DNA of 41,275 bases from an uncultured Bacteroides sp. GTDB lineage: Bacteria > Bacteroidota > Bacteroidia > Bacteroidales > Bacteroidaceae. Position numbers and translations under genes: made by a program. The stretch's first letter is position 1; each line of letters opens with the position of its first letter. A model generated the notes under the pieces. It was not told the origin of the DNA and did no database searches. It was given only the letters and a program-made list of their open reading frames with translations. The stretch is from assembly GCA_949289265.1 (NCBI GenBank), contig CASENE010000093.1:1-41275 (forward strand), read 5' to 3'. Of the stretch, positions 18,994-26,810 are shown one piece after another.

Positions 18994-19479
18994 GTGCGCA
19001 AAGACCACCTGCTCTTGCCCAACGGCAACCATATCCCGGCCTATTATGTATTGGAGTACCCGGACTGGGTGAACGTCATCGCCATTACCCGCGAAGGGCA
19101 GTTCGTCATGGTGCGCCAATATCGGCATGCCCGACGGATAACAGCCTACGAACTCTGCGCGGGAGTATGCGAGGAGAAAGACGCCTCTCCCCTCGATGCT
19201 GCCCGGCGCGAGCTGCTGGAAGAGACCGGTTACGGCAACGGCACGTGGTCACTCTTCATGGAAGTCTGCGGCAATCCGGGCAAGGACACCAACAAGACTT
19301 ACTGCTTCCTGGCCACGGATGTGGAGAAGGTATCCGCCCAACACTTGGATGAAACAGAAAGCCTGAGCGTGCACCTGCTTTCCTATGACGAGGTGAAGCG
19401 CTTGCTGCAGACCAACCAGATGCACCAGGCACTGATGGCGGCTCCCCTTTGGAAGTACGTGGCTGAACACGGACGGTAG
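18994..19479 (+). CDS. NUDIX hydrolase (part downstream of an amber codon)
   Basis: 161 residues if translation restarts at GTG 18994; about 186 with the upstream codons. NUDIX enzymes cleave nucleoside diphosphates linked to another group; the pattern YVLEYPDWVNVIAITREGQFVMVRQYRH is ADP-ribose-pyrophosphatase-like, substrate unproven. The metal-binding core RELLEETGYG is intact; the distance from the preceding Gly (AGVCEEKDASP) to it is one residue longer than the textbook NUDIX box. The missing 25 residues correspond to the first strand region, so a restarted protein may or may not fold. It starts 77 bp after the dipeptidase gene and is convergent with topB (10-bp gap). Confidence 0.85.
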   Translation: MRKDHLLLPNGNHIPAYYVLEYPDWVNVIAITREGQFVMVRQYRHARRITAYELCAGVCEEKDASPLDAARRELLEETGYGNGTWSLFMEVCGNPGKDTNKTYCFLATDVEKVSAQHLDETESLSVHLLSYDEVKRLLQTNQMHQALMAAPLWKYVAEHGR

Positions 19480-19488
19480 CTTGCCGCA

Positions 19489-21609
19489 CTACTGCCCCTC
19501 GAACGGCTTGCGGAAGGTGCACCCCTCCTTCCAGCGGGAGCAACCATAAGCCGTCTTGCCCTTGAGGATGGTGCCTTTCCCGCACAGGGGGCAAGGCTGG
19601 CCCACCGCTATGGCGTCTTCCCCCGCACCGGGGGCAGGCGCTTTTTTCTTCTTGGCAGAGGGTTTGCGGGCAGCGGCGGCCTTCTTAGGCTTCTCTTCCG
19701 AAGGGGCAGAGGCCTGCACGGCAATGCGCCGGTTGCTGCGGTCGGCCAAGACATTGGCCACAATCTCGCGCACCATTTGCTTCAGCTCCTCCAGGAACTG
19801 CCCCGCGTTGTACGTGCGTTTCTCTATCTCGCGCAGCTTCTTCTCCCAGATTCCGGTCAGTTCGGCCGACTTCAGCAGTTCTTCGTGGATGGTCTGTATC
19901 AGTTCCACGCCCGTAGCGGTGGCTATCAGGTTCTTCCGCTCCTTGCGGATGTAGTTGCGCTTAAACAAAGTCTCGATGATGGCGGCGCGGGTGGAAGGAC
20001 GTCCGATGCCGTTCTCTTTCAGCGCGTCGCGCAATTCGTCGTTGTCCACCAGCTTGCCGGCCGTCTCCATGGCGCGCAGCAGGGTGGCCTCCGTGTAGGG
20101 TTTGGGCGGCTGCGTCCACTTCTCCACCAGGTCGGGCACGTGTGGGCCGCTCTCTCCCTTGCTGAAGGCGGGCAGAGCGCGCTCCGTGTCGGCCTCCTTC
20201 TCGTCCTTGTCGTCGGCGGCGGCCACGGCGGCGGCAAACACCACGCGCCAACCCGGCTCCAACACCTGCCGCCCCGTAGTCTTGAACTCGATACTGTCCA
20301 CTTCGCCCAGCACGGTAGTGGTGGCAAAGCGGCAGTCGGGATAGAACACGGCGATGAAACGGCGGGCGATGAGGTCGAACACGCATCGCTCACGGTCGGT
20401 CAGGTTGACGGGCGGCTGTCCGGTGGGGATGATGGCATGGTGGTCGGTGACCTTGGCGTTGTCGAACACCTTCTTCGACTTGGGCAACGCCTTTCCCTCC
20501 AAGGCCGCCGTCAGCGGTTCGTAGCCGCGCAGCCCTTTCAGGATACCGGGACATTTGGGGTAGATGTCGTCGCTGAGAAAGGTGGTGTCCACGCGCGGAT
20601 AGGTGGTTACCTTCTTCTCATAGAGCGACTGGATGAGCTTCAGCGTCTCGTCGGCGGAATAGGAGAACTTCTTGTTGCACTCCACCTGCAGCGAGGTCAG
20701 GTCGAACAGTCGCGGGGGCGCTTCCCTGCCCTCCTTCCTCGTGACGGCTGTCACCGTGAAAGGCAAGTCTTTGATGCGGGCCACCAGCGCCTCGCCGCGC
20801 GCCCGGTCCGTGATGGGCTCGATGCCGCGGTTGTCGTCGTCCTTCTTCTGTTTCTTGGCGGCAGGAGCGTCTTTCTGCTTCTCCGCCTCCAGAATCAGTT
20901 CTTCCTCGCTCTTCTTGACCAGGGCGGAAAAGGTAGTGTCGCGGTAGAGCGTGTTCAGCACCCAATACTGTTTGGGCACGAAGTGGGCAATCTCCTGCTG
21001 CCGATGGACTATCAGTGCCAAGGTGGGCGTCTGCACGCGCCCGATGGACAACACCTGGCGGCCCTGCCCGTATTTCATGGTGTAGAGGCGCGTGGCGTTC
21101 ATGCCCAGCAGCCAGTCGCCGATGGCACGGCTCAGGCCGGCTTCGTAAAGAGGTTGAAAATCGGAGGCGTCGCGCAAACGGGCAAAGCCCTCGCGGATGG
21201 CCTCTTCGGTGAGCGAAGAAATCCACAGGCGCTTCACGGGACAACGTGCGCCCGCCTTCTGCATCACCCAGCGCTGGATAAGCTCACCCTCTTGTCCGGC
21301 ATCGCCGCAGTTGACAATCAGGTCGGCGTGTTGCATCAGGTGTTCGATGACGCGGAACTGCCGCTCGTACGTAGGATTGTCTATCAGCTTGATGCCGAAG
21401 CGCGGCGGAATCATGGGCAGATACTCCAGCCGCCACTGCTTCCAATCGGGCGTGTATTCATGCGGCTCCTTCAGCGTACAGAGATGGCCGAAAGTCCAGG
21501 TCACTTGATACCCGTTTCCTTCGATGTATCCGTCTTTCTTCTCCCTCGCGCCCAGCACGTCGGCGATGTCGCGTGCCACGGAGGGCTTTTCGGCAATGCA
21601 AACTATCAT
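19489..21609 (-). CDS. topB: DNA topoisomerase III (type IA)
   Basis: 706 residues. It relaxes and decatenates DNA by single-strand passage. The Toprim domain starts at residue 1 (MIVCIAEKPSVARDIA) with the acidic motif CGDAGQEGEL (101-110). The catalytic Tyr is Y337 in TTYPRVDTTFLSDD, and GRVQTPTLALI (190-200) is the family signature. A Lys/Ala-rich linker leads to one C-terminal four-Cys zinc finger (CPLCGKG...CSRWKEGC). A Lys/Asp-rich insertion (about 240-262) is an extra loop. Nothing nearby suggests a conjugative element, so this looks like the chromosomal copy. Confidence 0.95.
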   Translation of the reverse strand: MIVCIAEKPSVARDIADVLGAREKKDGYIEGNGYQVTWTFGHLCTLKEPHEYTPDWKQWRLEYLPMIPPRFGIKLIDNPTYERQFRVIEHLMQHADLIVNCGDAGQEGELIQRWVMQKAGARCPVKRLWISSLTEEAIREGFARLRDASDFQPLYEAGLSRAIGDWLLGMNATRLYTMKYGQGRQVLSIGRVQTPTLALIVHRQQEIAHFVPKQYWVLNTLYRDTTFSALVKKSEEELILEAEKQKDAPAAKKQKKDDDNRGIEPITDRARGEALVARIKDLPFTVTAVTRKEGREAPPRLFDLTSLQVECNKKFSYSADETLKLIQSLYEKKVTTYPRVDTTFLSDDIYPKCPGILKGLRGYEPLTAALEGKALPKSKKVFDNAKVTDHHAIIPTGQPPVNLTDRERCVFDLIARRFIAVFYPDCRFATTTVLGEVDSIEFKTTGRQVLEPGWRVVFAAAVAAADDKDEKEADTERALPAFSKGESGPHVPDLVEKWTQPPKPYTEATLLRAMETAGKLVDNDELRDALKENGIGRPSTRAAIIETLFKRNYIRKERKNLIATATGVELIQTIHEELLKSAELTGIWEKKLREIEKRTYNAGQFLEELKQMVREIVANVLADRSNRRIAVQASAPSEEKPKKAAAARKPSAKKKKAPAPGAGEDAIAVGQPCPLCGKGTILKGKTAYGCSRWKEGCTFRKPFEGQ

Positions 21610-21633
21610 GCTCTATTTCTTCTTAAACAGGGG

Positions 21634-21641
21634 CAAAGGTA
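21634..21641 (-). promoter_or_regulatory. topB promoter, -7 element TACCTTTG
   Basis: The minus strand reads TACCTTTG, 24 bp before the topB ATG. The -33 box is unclear. Confidence 0.6.
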
Positions 21642-21747
21642 CAAAAAAGTGCCTAATAGTCCGCAGCAATCCGATGCCTAAACTGACGCAGAGGCCTGCA
21701 AAAGGGAGGCTAACGCCGGTCTCCGATGCCGTATTCATGCCCCCCTG

Positions 21748-23556
21748 CTATGGGGCGGCGGAGACATGCACCCCTATCCAATGGGCTCTCTCGCCGTCTA
21801 TCCACACTTCATACCGATACCTGCCCGGGCGGAAGAAGCCGCCGCCTGCACGTCCCCATCCCTGCAACGTATAGAAGAACTGGCCTTTGGCGGAAGCCGG
21901 CACTTGCACCGTCTGGCTGAAGGTGTAGCCCGCAGGCGAATCCGGCCCTGTTATCAACCGCCCATCCGGCGCAAAGAGCTTCACGTCCAGACGAACCGGC
22001 TGCCCGGCATTGCGGTTGGCCGTGCAATAGATGCGGGCCGCCAGGAAGTGCATGCCGGCAGTGAGATCATCGCCAAACTGCCCCCTCAACCGCCCGTCGG
22101 CACCCATATCGGCAAACTGCGAGCGCCACACCGACAAGACCGGCACCCCGGCAGCACTTTTGCGGGAGGGAGATGTCGGCTCCGGCTGACGAGGCCGGGC
22201 AGAAGAAGAAGCCGCGCCGGTCTGTACAGTCGGAGCAGGTGTCGTTTCTTTCACAACTGGAGGAGGCGCCTGGGAAGACGGCGAAGCGCTTCCTCCCCCA
22301 TAGGTGACCCGATAGCGCCCGTCCGCCGAGGCCAAAGCCACGCGGGACAGTCCCCCACGCGCAGGAGCCTGCTCGGCAAACAGCAGCACCGGCTCTTCGC
22401 TGGGTTTGAAGCCATACAAGGCCAGCCGCCGCTCGTCCGTCCGGTTATTTACCAGCAAGAAAGCGAAATCGTCAAAATCATCCAGGCCGTTGTCCAGCCG
22501 GGGAAACAGCACACCCTGCCCCCCGCCCGACCTGGCAAAGAGCTGCCAGCCGTCTTTGCCGGAAGGCAGGTCTTCCCGCTTCAGGTAGTCGAGCACAGCC
22601 AAACGCGCCCTGGACTGAGGCACCGACGCACGGGCATCGGCATTGCCCCAGACATTTTCCAAACGCATAAAATCGGTCGGAGCCAGCAGATAGGACGAGG
22701 ATACATAGCCTGTCCGTCCGCCCACCGAGACGCGGGCCCAACCGGCACTGTCGGCCAGCACCGTCAGTTCATCGCCATAATCCAGCGCAGAAAGGACGTT
22801 GGACTCCACCGTAGCCAGCGGAGAGGAGCGCAACAACAAGCGGTCTGCCACCACATAGGCCAACCGGCTTTCATCGGCCTTTTCCGCTTCGCCCGACGTA
22901 AAGGCGGACAGCAATGCAGAAAAGATATTCCCCACCAACGAGACACCCATCCATACCGCCACGGCTATCAGCACCCACTTCAGCGGGCGGCGTTTCCGAC
23001 GCCGGATGACAAACGGCGTGGGGTCAGGGGGCGGCACGACAGTCTCGGGACGGCGGCGACGGCGGGCTTCTTCCTCCCGACGGCGACGTTCCTCCTCCTG
23101 GCGACGGCGTTCCTCCTCCTCCCGACGGCGGCGTTCTTCCTCTTCCGCGCGGCGAAGCCTTTCTGCCTCCTCCTGACGGCGACGCTCCTCTGCCTCGCGA
23201 CGGCGGCGGGCCTCTTCCAAGGGGTCGGCCGGAAGCGTGCCATACAGTTCCCGGTATCCGGCACAGAAATCGTCCGAAAACTCGGGCGAGGCCAAGAACC
23301 TGGAGCTAATGGTGATGAACTTGCGCAGATAGTCCGTCATCTCCAGAGCTGAGAACTTACGCTTTTTCAACTTGTCGCACTCCTCCTGCACGCGGGCCAG
23401 TTCCCGCTTGGGATCACCCACCGCGCGGCGCACGAAACAATAACTCTCGCTATAGGCGATGTTGCGCACCTCGTCGTCCAGTTTATCCAGATGCTGGTCC
23501 CAAAAAGCAACGGCCTTGTGCCACTCTTCTATCTTGCCTTTTAACTCCAGATTCAT
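21748..23556 (-). CDS. Membrane protein with charged coiled coil and SH3 domain, partner of the Hsp70
   Basis: 602 residues, not recognised as a named family. In order: a helical N-terminal region (1-110); an Arg/Glu-rich, highly charged helix or coiled coil (113-170); a basic stretch (RRRKRRP); one membrane segment (about 193-216); a bacterial SH3-like domain (about 231-292, ending GRTGYVSSSYL); a middle region of unknown fold; a Pro/Ser/Thr-rich linker (about 420-470); and a C-terminal beta-sandwich-like domain (about 480-600). The basic side of the membrane segment predicts that the N-terminal half is cytoplasmic and the SH3 part periplasmic. It is the last gene of a three-gene operon, 34 bp after the Hsp70 gene. 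Confidence 0.85.
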   Translation of the reverse strand: MNLELKGKIEEWHKAVAFWDQHLDKLDDEVRNIAYSESYCFVRRAVGDPKRELARVQEECDKLKKRKFSALEMTDYLRKFITISSRFLASPEFSDDFCAGYRELYGTLPADPLEEARRRREAEERRRQEEAERLRRAEEEERRRREEEERRRQEEERRRREEEARRRRRPETVVPPPDPTPFVIRRRKRRPLKWVLIAVAVWMGVSLVGNIFSALLSAFTSGEAEKADESRLAYVVADRLLLRSSPLATVESNVLSALDYGDELTVLADSAGWARVSVGGRTGYVSSSYLLAPTDFMRLENVWGNADARASVPQSRARLAVLDYLKREDLPSGKDGWQLFARSGGGQGVLFPRLDNGLDDFDDFAFLLVNNRTDERRLALYGFKPSEEPVLLFAEQAPARGGLSRVALASADGRYRVTYGGGSASPSSQAPPPVVKETTPAPTVQTGAASSSARPRQPEPTSPSRKSAAGVPVLSVWRSQFADMGADGRLRGQFGDDLTAGMHFLAARIYCTANRNAGQPVRLDVKLFAPDGRLITGPDSPAGYTFSQTVQVPASAKGQFFYTLQGWGRAGGGFFRPGRYRYEVWIDGERAHWIGVHVSAAP

Positions 23557-23590
23557 CGCTACACGTCTTGTTCAAACCGCCCTCGGGGAC

Positions 23591-25105
23591 TCAGGCCTGA
23601 AAGCCGCAACCCGGGCTCAGGATTTCAAACTCGCCTTTTGCGCCGTTACACTCTACGAACACGCGTACCACGCCGTTCCTGTCGCGCTTGGCCACAATCC
23701 GAATCGGAGTGCCTTTCGGGGCCGGCTTCCCCCAGTTGATGCTGCCAGTCTTCCCTTTCAACTCTTCGGCCTCTTCCAAAGCAATCACGCTGTCCTCCAC
23801 GCTGCTTTCGTAGAAATGGAACTCCACGCCGCTCTGTCCTTCCTCGCGGGTCTTGAACGAAGTAAACTCTTTCTCCACTTCCAGATTATCCGTGCGGAGT
23901 ATCAGGTTGAACACCCGTTCTTTATTATGCTCGTCGTAGGCCATCACGCCATAAGATCGGGAGCCTTTGTCTTCGCCCACCTGGATGCCGCCGCCATTGC
24001 TATTCACGGACTCATCATGGCCGCCTTCTTCCTGACCGGCATACAGGGCAGCTCCTTTGGCCACCGCCATGTCCGGGTCTACCAGCTTCGGCTTGATACC
24101 GAGTTTCTCTTCCACCATCTTCTTCACCATCGGCATGCGCGACGAGCCGCCCACCAGCAGCACCTCGTCCAGGCGGGGATTGCCTGCCAGCTCCATCGCA
24201 TGCTCCAGCAGCAGCATCGTGCGGTCCATCAAGTCCAACGTCTGCCGCTCAAATTCCGCCCGCGAGATTTCCACCGTCTGTATGCCCCGGTAGGCAAACT
24301 GCATCACGGCGCTCTCCTGGTCGGTCAGCAGCTGCTTGCATTCTTCGGCCGCCAGCCGCAACATGCCCTGCTCCTGCGGGGTCAGTTCGTCGAAAGACAC
24401 GTTCAGATTAGCCTTGTTCAAGGCATACTTGATGATTTCCATGTCCCAGTCGGCGCCGCCCAGACGATGGTCGCCATCGGTGGACAGCGTGTTCATCACG
24501 TAGTTCTTCAGCTGCAGGATGCTCACGTCGAAGGTGCCGCCCCCCAGGTCATACACCAGGAAAGTCTTGTTGTCCTTCCGCTTCTGCGAATACGACAGGG
24601 CCGCAGCCGTGGGTTCGTTGATAATGGCCAGCACGTTCAGCCCTGCCTTGACGCCCGCCGCTATGGTGCGCTGGCGCTCCAGGTTGCCGAAGTAGGCCGG
24701 CACCGTGATAACCACGTCGTAAATGGGGTCTTTGTCTTCTTCGTCCTGGCGCTTGCGGTTGGCCTCGGTGACCAGCTTCTTCAGAATCATCGACGAAATC
24801 TCCACCGGGTCGTACGTCTTGCCCAGAATGCGCATCTGGTAGCTCTTATTGGACATCTCGCGCTTGATGAATGCCACCGTGCAGTCCGGACGGTTGCTCA
24901 GCTGCGCCTTGGCGGCCCTGCCCACCAGGATATTGCCGTTATCTTCAAACGAGACGACCGAGGGAGTCGTCATCTGTCCCTCCTTGTTGGGCAATACCAT
25001 CACCAGGCCGTTCTCGTCCAGCGTGGCTATGCACGAATACGTGGTTCCCAGGTCGATGCCGTAGAACTCCTTAGAGAACTCCGGCTTTTCTTTAGCTACA
25101 GTCAT
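23591..25105 (-). CDS. Short Hsp70-family protein lacking the helical lid
   Basis: 504 residues against about 635 for DnaK. The ATPase domain (about 14-355) is intact: phosphate-1 YGIDLGTTYS (15-24), EPTAA (164-168), phosphate-2 DLGGGTFD (186-193) and adenosine motif VGGSSR (318-323). The canonical interdomain linker (DVLLLD type) is absent; after a Gly/Asn-rich spacer (359-380) comes a beta-rich region (382-504) like a short substrate-binding domain, with no C-terminal lid or EEVD-type tail. It is therefore not the housekeeping DnaK. It lies between a GrpE-like gene and a membrane SH3 gene, so an ATP-driven chaperone or switch acting at the inner membrane is plausible. Confidence 0.92.
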   Translation of the reverse strand: MTVAKEKPEFSKEFYGIDLGTTYSCIATLDENGLVMVLPNKEGQMTTPSVVSFEDNGNILVGRAAKAQLSNRPDCTVAFIKREMSNKSYQMRILGKTYDPVEISSMILKKLVTEANRKRQDEEDKDPIYDVVITVPAYFGNLERQRTIAAGVKAGLNVLAIINEPTAAALSYSQKRKDNKTFLVYDLGGGTFDVSILQLKNYVMNTLSTDGDHRLGGADWDMEIIKYALNKANLNVSFDELTPQEQGMLRLAAEECKQLLTDQESAVMQFAYRGIQTVEISRAEFERQTLDLMDRTMLLLEHAMELAGNPRLDEVLLVGGSSRMPMVKKMVEEKLGIKPKLVDPDMAVAKGAALYAGQEEGGHDESVNSNGGGIQVGEDKGSRSYGVMAYDEHNKERVFNLILRTDNLEVEKEFTSFKTREEGQSGVEFHFYESSVEDSVIALEEAEELKGKTGSINWGKPAPKGTPIRIVAKRDRNGVVRVFVECNGAKGEFEILSPGCGFQA

Positions 25106-25153
25106 AACTTCTTCTTATTATTGTTTTAAGTGAATAGATTCAGAAACGGCGTA

Positions 25154-26071
25154 TCACGCCTGATAGCGATAGGTGACCACCTGCTCCTCGCGCAGCAGGA
25201 AACGATAGCAGACCACACGGTCCTCATCGGCTTTCCTGGCCCGCAGGATGTAGGGCAGCGTCCAGATGAAGGCCGGACTGATGCTGCGGCACACCTTTCC
25301 GTTCCATTCCGGCTTGTCGGTGGCCTGCACATCGACGGACTTATGCAGTTCCGCGTCAAAATCGCCGCCGTCCACACCCGTCTGCACCACCTGTATGCCT
25401 TCCGCCTTCAAGGCCTCTTCCAGCCCCGTCACCACCGCCTGCAACTGCTTCTGCAGGAACTCTTCTTTTTCAGACAAAGACTCCTCCCGATGCTCTTCTG
25501 CAAAGTCGTCCAACGTCTTGCGCACCAAGTCCGACAGGCGGATGCAACGGTTCACCAGCTTGATTTTATCCTTTCGCGAGCGGTCTTCCTGCACGGCCTG
25601 CAGCACTTCTTCCAGCCGCTGCTGCTTTTCTTCCAACAGCTGTTCCAGGCGGTCGGCCTGTCCGGCCAGCAGGCGGTTCTCGTCCGCCCATTTCCCGCAG
25701 CCGCTCTCCAACAGGCCGTGCATCTCCGCCACTTTCGACGCCAAATCCGTCCACATTCCTTCCGACAGGCTCCAAGCGGCCGGTGCCACCTGCGGCTCTT
25801 CCGGCGCAGGCCCCGGCTGCGGCCCCTCGTCGGCAGCCGACTCCTCCCGGCCTCCGGCTTCGCGCAGGCGGCATTCCAACTCTTCCACGCGCCTGGCCAG
25901 TTCCACATAGTCTTTCCGTTGCTGCTTCAGGAGTTCGTGCTCCGCCATCAACGCATCCAGCATGCTCTTTAACTCCTCTGCGCCCACAGGCTCTTGCGCG
26001 TCGGACTCGGCAGCTTTTCCGGCAGGCTCTTCATGGGCGTCTTTATTGACTTTTTTCCAAAAAACATCCAT
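25154..26071 (-). CDS. GrpE-like protein with long coiled coil, candidate exchange factor
   Basis: 305 residues from ATG 26071. An acidic N-terminus and a coiled coil (about 33-72), a Pro-rich spacer (about 76-98), a second coiled coil (about 130-165), then a region (about 165-290) that follows the layout of GrpE: paired helices (CIRLSDLVRKTLDDF, LEEALKAEGIQVV) and a small beta domain (DGGDFDAELHKSVDV, NGKVCRSISPAF, ILRARKADEDRVV). This resembles the GrpE pattern of FDP-x-H, G-x-V and an R-x-A-x-V end, but only loosely. An in-frame ATG at 26134 is rejected because the promoter -7 element overlaps it. The Hsp70 gene follows after 48 bp. Confidence 0.75.
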   Translation of the reverse strand: MDVFWKKVNKDAHEEPAGKAAESDAQEPVGAEELKSMLDALMAEHELLKQQRKDYVELARRVEELECRLREAGGREESAADEGPQPGPAPEEPQVAPAAWSLSEGMWTDLASKVAEMHGLLESGCGKWADENRLLAGQADRLEQLLEEKQQRLEEVLQAVQEDRSRKDKIKLVNRCIRLSDLVRKTLDDFAEEHREESLSEKEEFLQKQLQAVVTGLEEALKAEGIQVVQTGVDGGDFDAELHKSVDVQATDKPEWNGKVCRSISPAFIWTLPYILRARKADEDRVVCYRFLLREEQVVTYRYQA

Positions 26072-26131
26072 ATCTTCTTTGTTTACAAGATTACTGTCTC
26101 TCTCAAAATAAAGGATACAGAAAACAAGAAA

Positions 26132-26139
26132 CAAATTTA
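26132..26139 (-). promoter_or_regulatory. Promoter of the GrpE-like/Hsp70/SH3 operon, -7 element TAAATTTG
   Basis: The minus strand reads TAAATTTG, with GTTG (3 of 4) 21 bp further upstream at 26161-26164. It gives a leader of about 55 nt before ATG 26071. Confidence 0.65.
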
Positions 26140-26373
26140 GACGGGATTTTCATGCTGTTACAACGCAAAAATCATGGTTTTCAGTGATGCCCGGAGGTGG
26201 ACAAGAGAAGGGGAAAAAAGGCGCGCGCCCCGCTCCGCACTGCGAAGGAGGCAAACGATTTTGTATAGAAAAAAGAAACAGGATACCGAAAGCCGGAAGG
26301 GGAAAGCGGGACGGCAGTCCCCTTAAAAAGGCGCCCGGATGCAGCCGGGGAGGCGGCCCAGGCAAAAGGGCAT

Positions 26374-26471
26374 AAAAAAAGGGCTCCGCTGAGCCCAACC
26401 TTTGTTAACCTTAAAATCTAATACTATGAAAAACACGATGCAAAGGTACGCATTTTCTGCCAAGTTGCAAA
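26374..26471 (-). ncRNA. Candidate small RNA or attenuator, copy 2
   Basis: On the minus strand: TTTG (26468-26471), a 19-bp spacer, TACCTTTG (26441-26448), then a predicted transcript of about 60 nt containing CGTGTTTTTCAT, GTATTAGATTTT and AAGGTTAACAAAG. It ends in a 6-bp hairpin (26381-26386 with 26391-26396) and a run of seven U (26374-26380). The copy at 36870-36975 has the same promoter, the same leader and a different hairpin at the same place. It lies upstream of the Hsp70 operon on the same strand. Confidence 0.75.
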
Positions 26472-26584
26472 TCCGGAGGACTAAAAATCATCCGCCATAA
26501 CATTCTTTAACCCATCGGCAAACAAGCCACCCTGGGGGATGAGACTTTTAATCATTGTTTTTCAACGACTTGTTCCTCCAAACC

Positions 26585-26716
26585 CAGCGTCCTATCTCCA
26601 CCGACCGGGCATTATAGTTCCAGCAACCGGGCATTATAGTCCCACCGACCGGGCGTTACAGTCCCAGCAACCGGGCATTACAGTCCCAGCAACCGGGCGT
26701 TATAACCCCGCCAAAC
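26585..26716 (+). repeat. 22-bp tandem repeat array D (6 units)
   Basis: Units start at 26585, 26607, 26629, 26651, 26673 and 26695, the largest array here. The consensus is GGGCATTATAGTCCCAGC plus four bases, so GGG and CCC pair around an AT-rich core. It lies between the mutB terminator and copy 2 of the small-RNA-like cassette. The rest of 26140-26810 shows no gene. Confidence 0.92.
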
Positions 26717-26756
26717 AGGCAAGCGCAGGCCCGCAGCCACCGGCCGCAAAGGGCAC

Positions 26757-26783
26757 AAAAAAAGAGGCCTCGCGGAGACCTCT
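26757..26783 (-). terminator. Intrinsic terminator of mutA-mutB
   Basis: On the minus strand a 9-bp stem with one mismatch (26763-26771 with 26775-26783), a 3-nt loop, then a run of U (seven A on the plus strand, 26757-26763). It lies 28 bp after the mutB stop. Confidence 0.88.
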
Positions 26784-26810
26784 TTCTTTACTTGTCGCCT
26801 GACCGGCCAC

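Noticed and set aside
19489-21609. Possible defective Toprim in TopB (GQEGE in place of GREGE)
   Set aside because: The acidic residues needed for metal binding are present and the catalytic Tyr is intact; the Arg-to-Gln change is probably lineage variation.
26072-26134. Start of the GrpE-like protein at ATG 26134 with a hydrophobic N-terminus
   Set aside because: The -7 element at 26132-26139 overlaps that ATG, so the message should begin downstream of it; ATG 26071 is kept.
26585-26716. CRISPR array
   Set aside because: The 22-bp units are contiguous and degenerate, with only four variable bases between cores; there are no unique spacers of 25-40 bp and no cas genes.
26539-26802. 87-codon frame between the Hsp70 operon and mutB
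   Set aside because: Most of it is the translation of the 22-bp repeats (recurring PATG and GI-VPA words) and it runs into the mutB terminator; not a gene.
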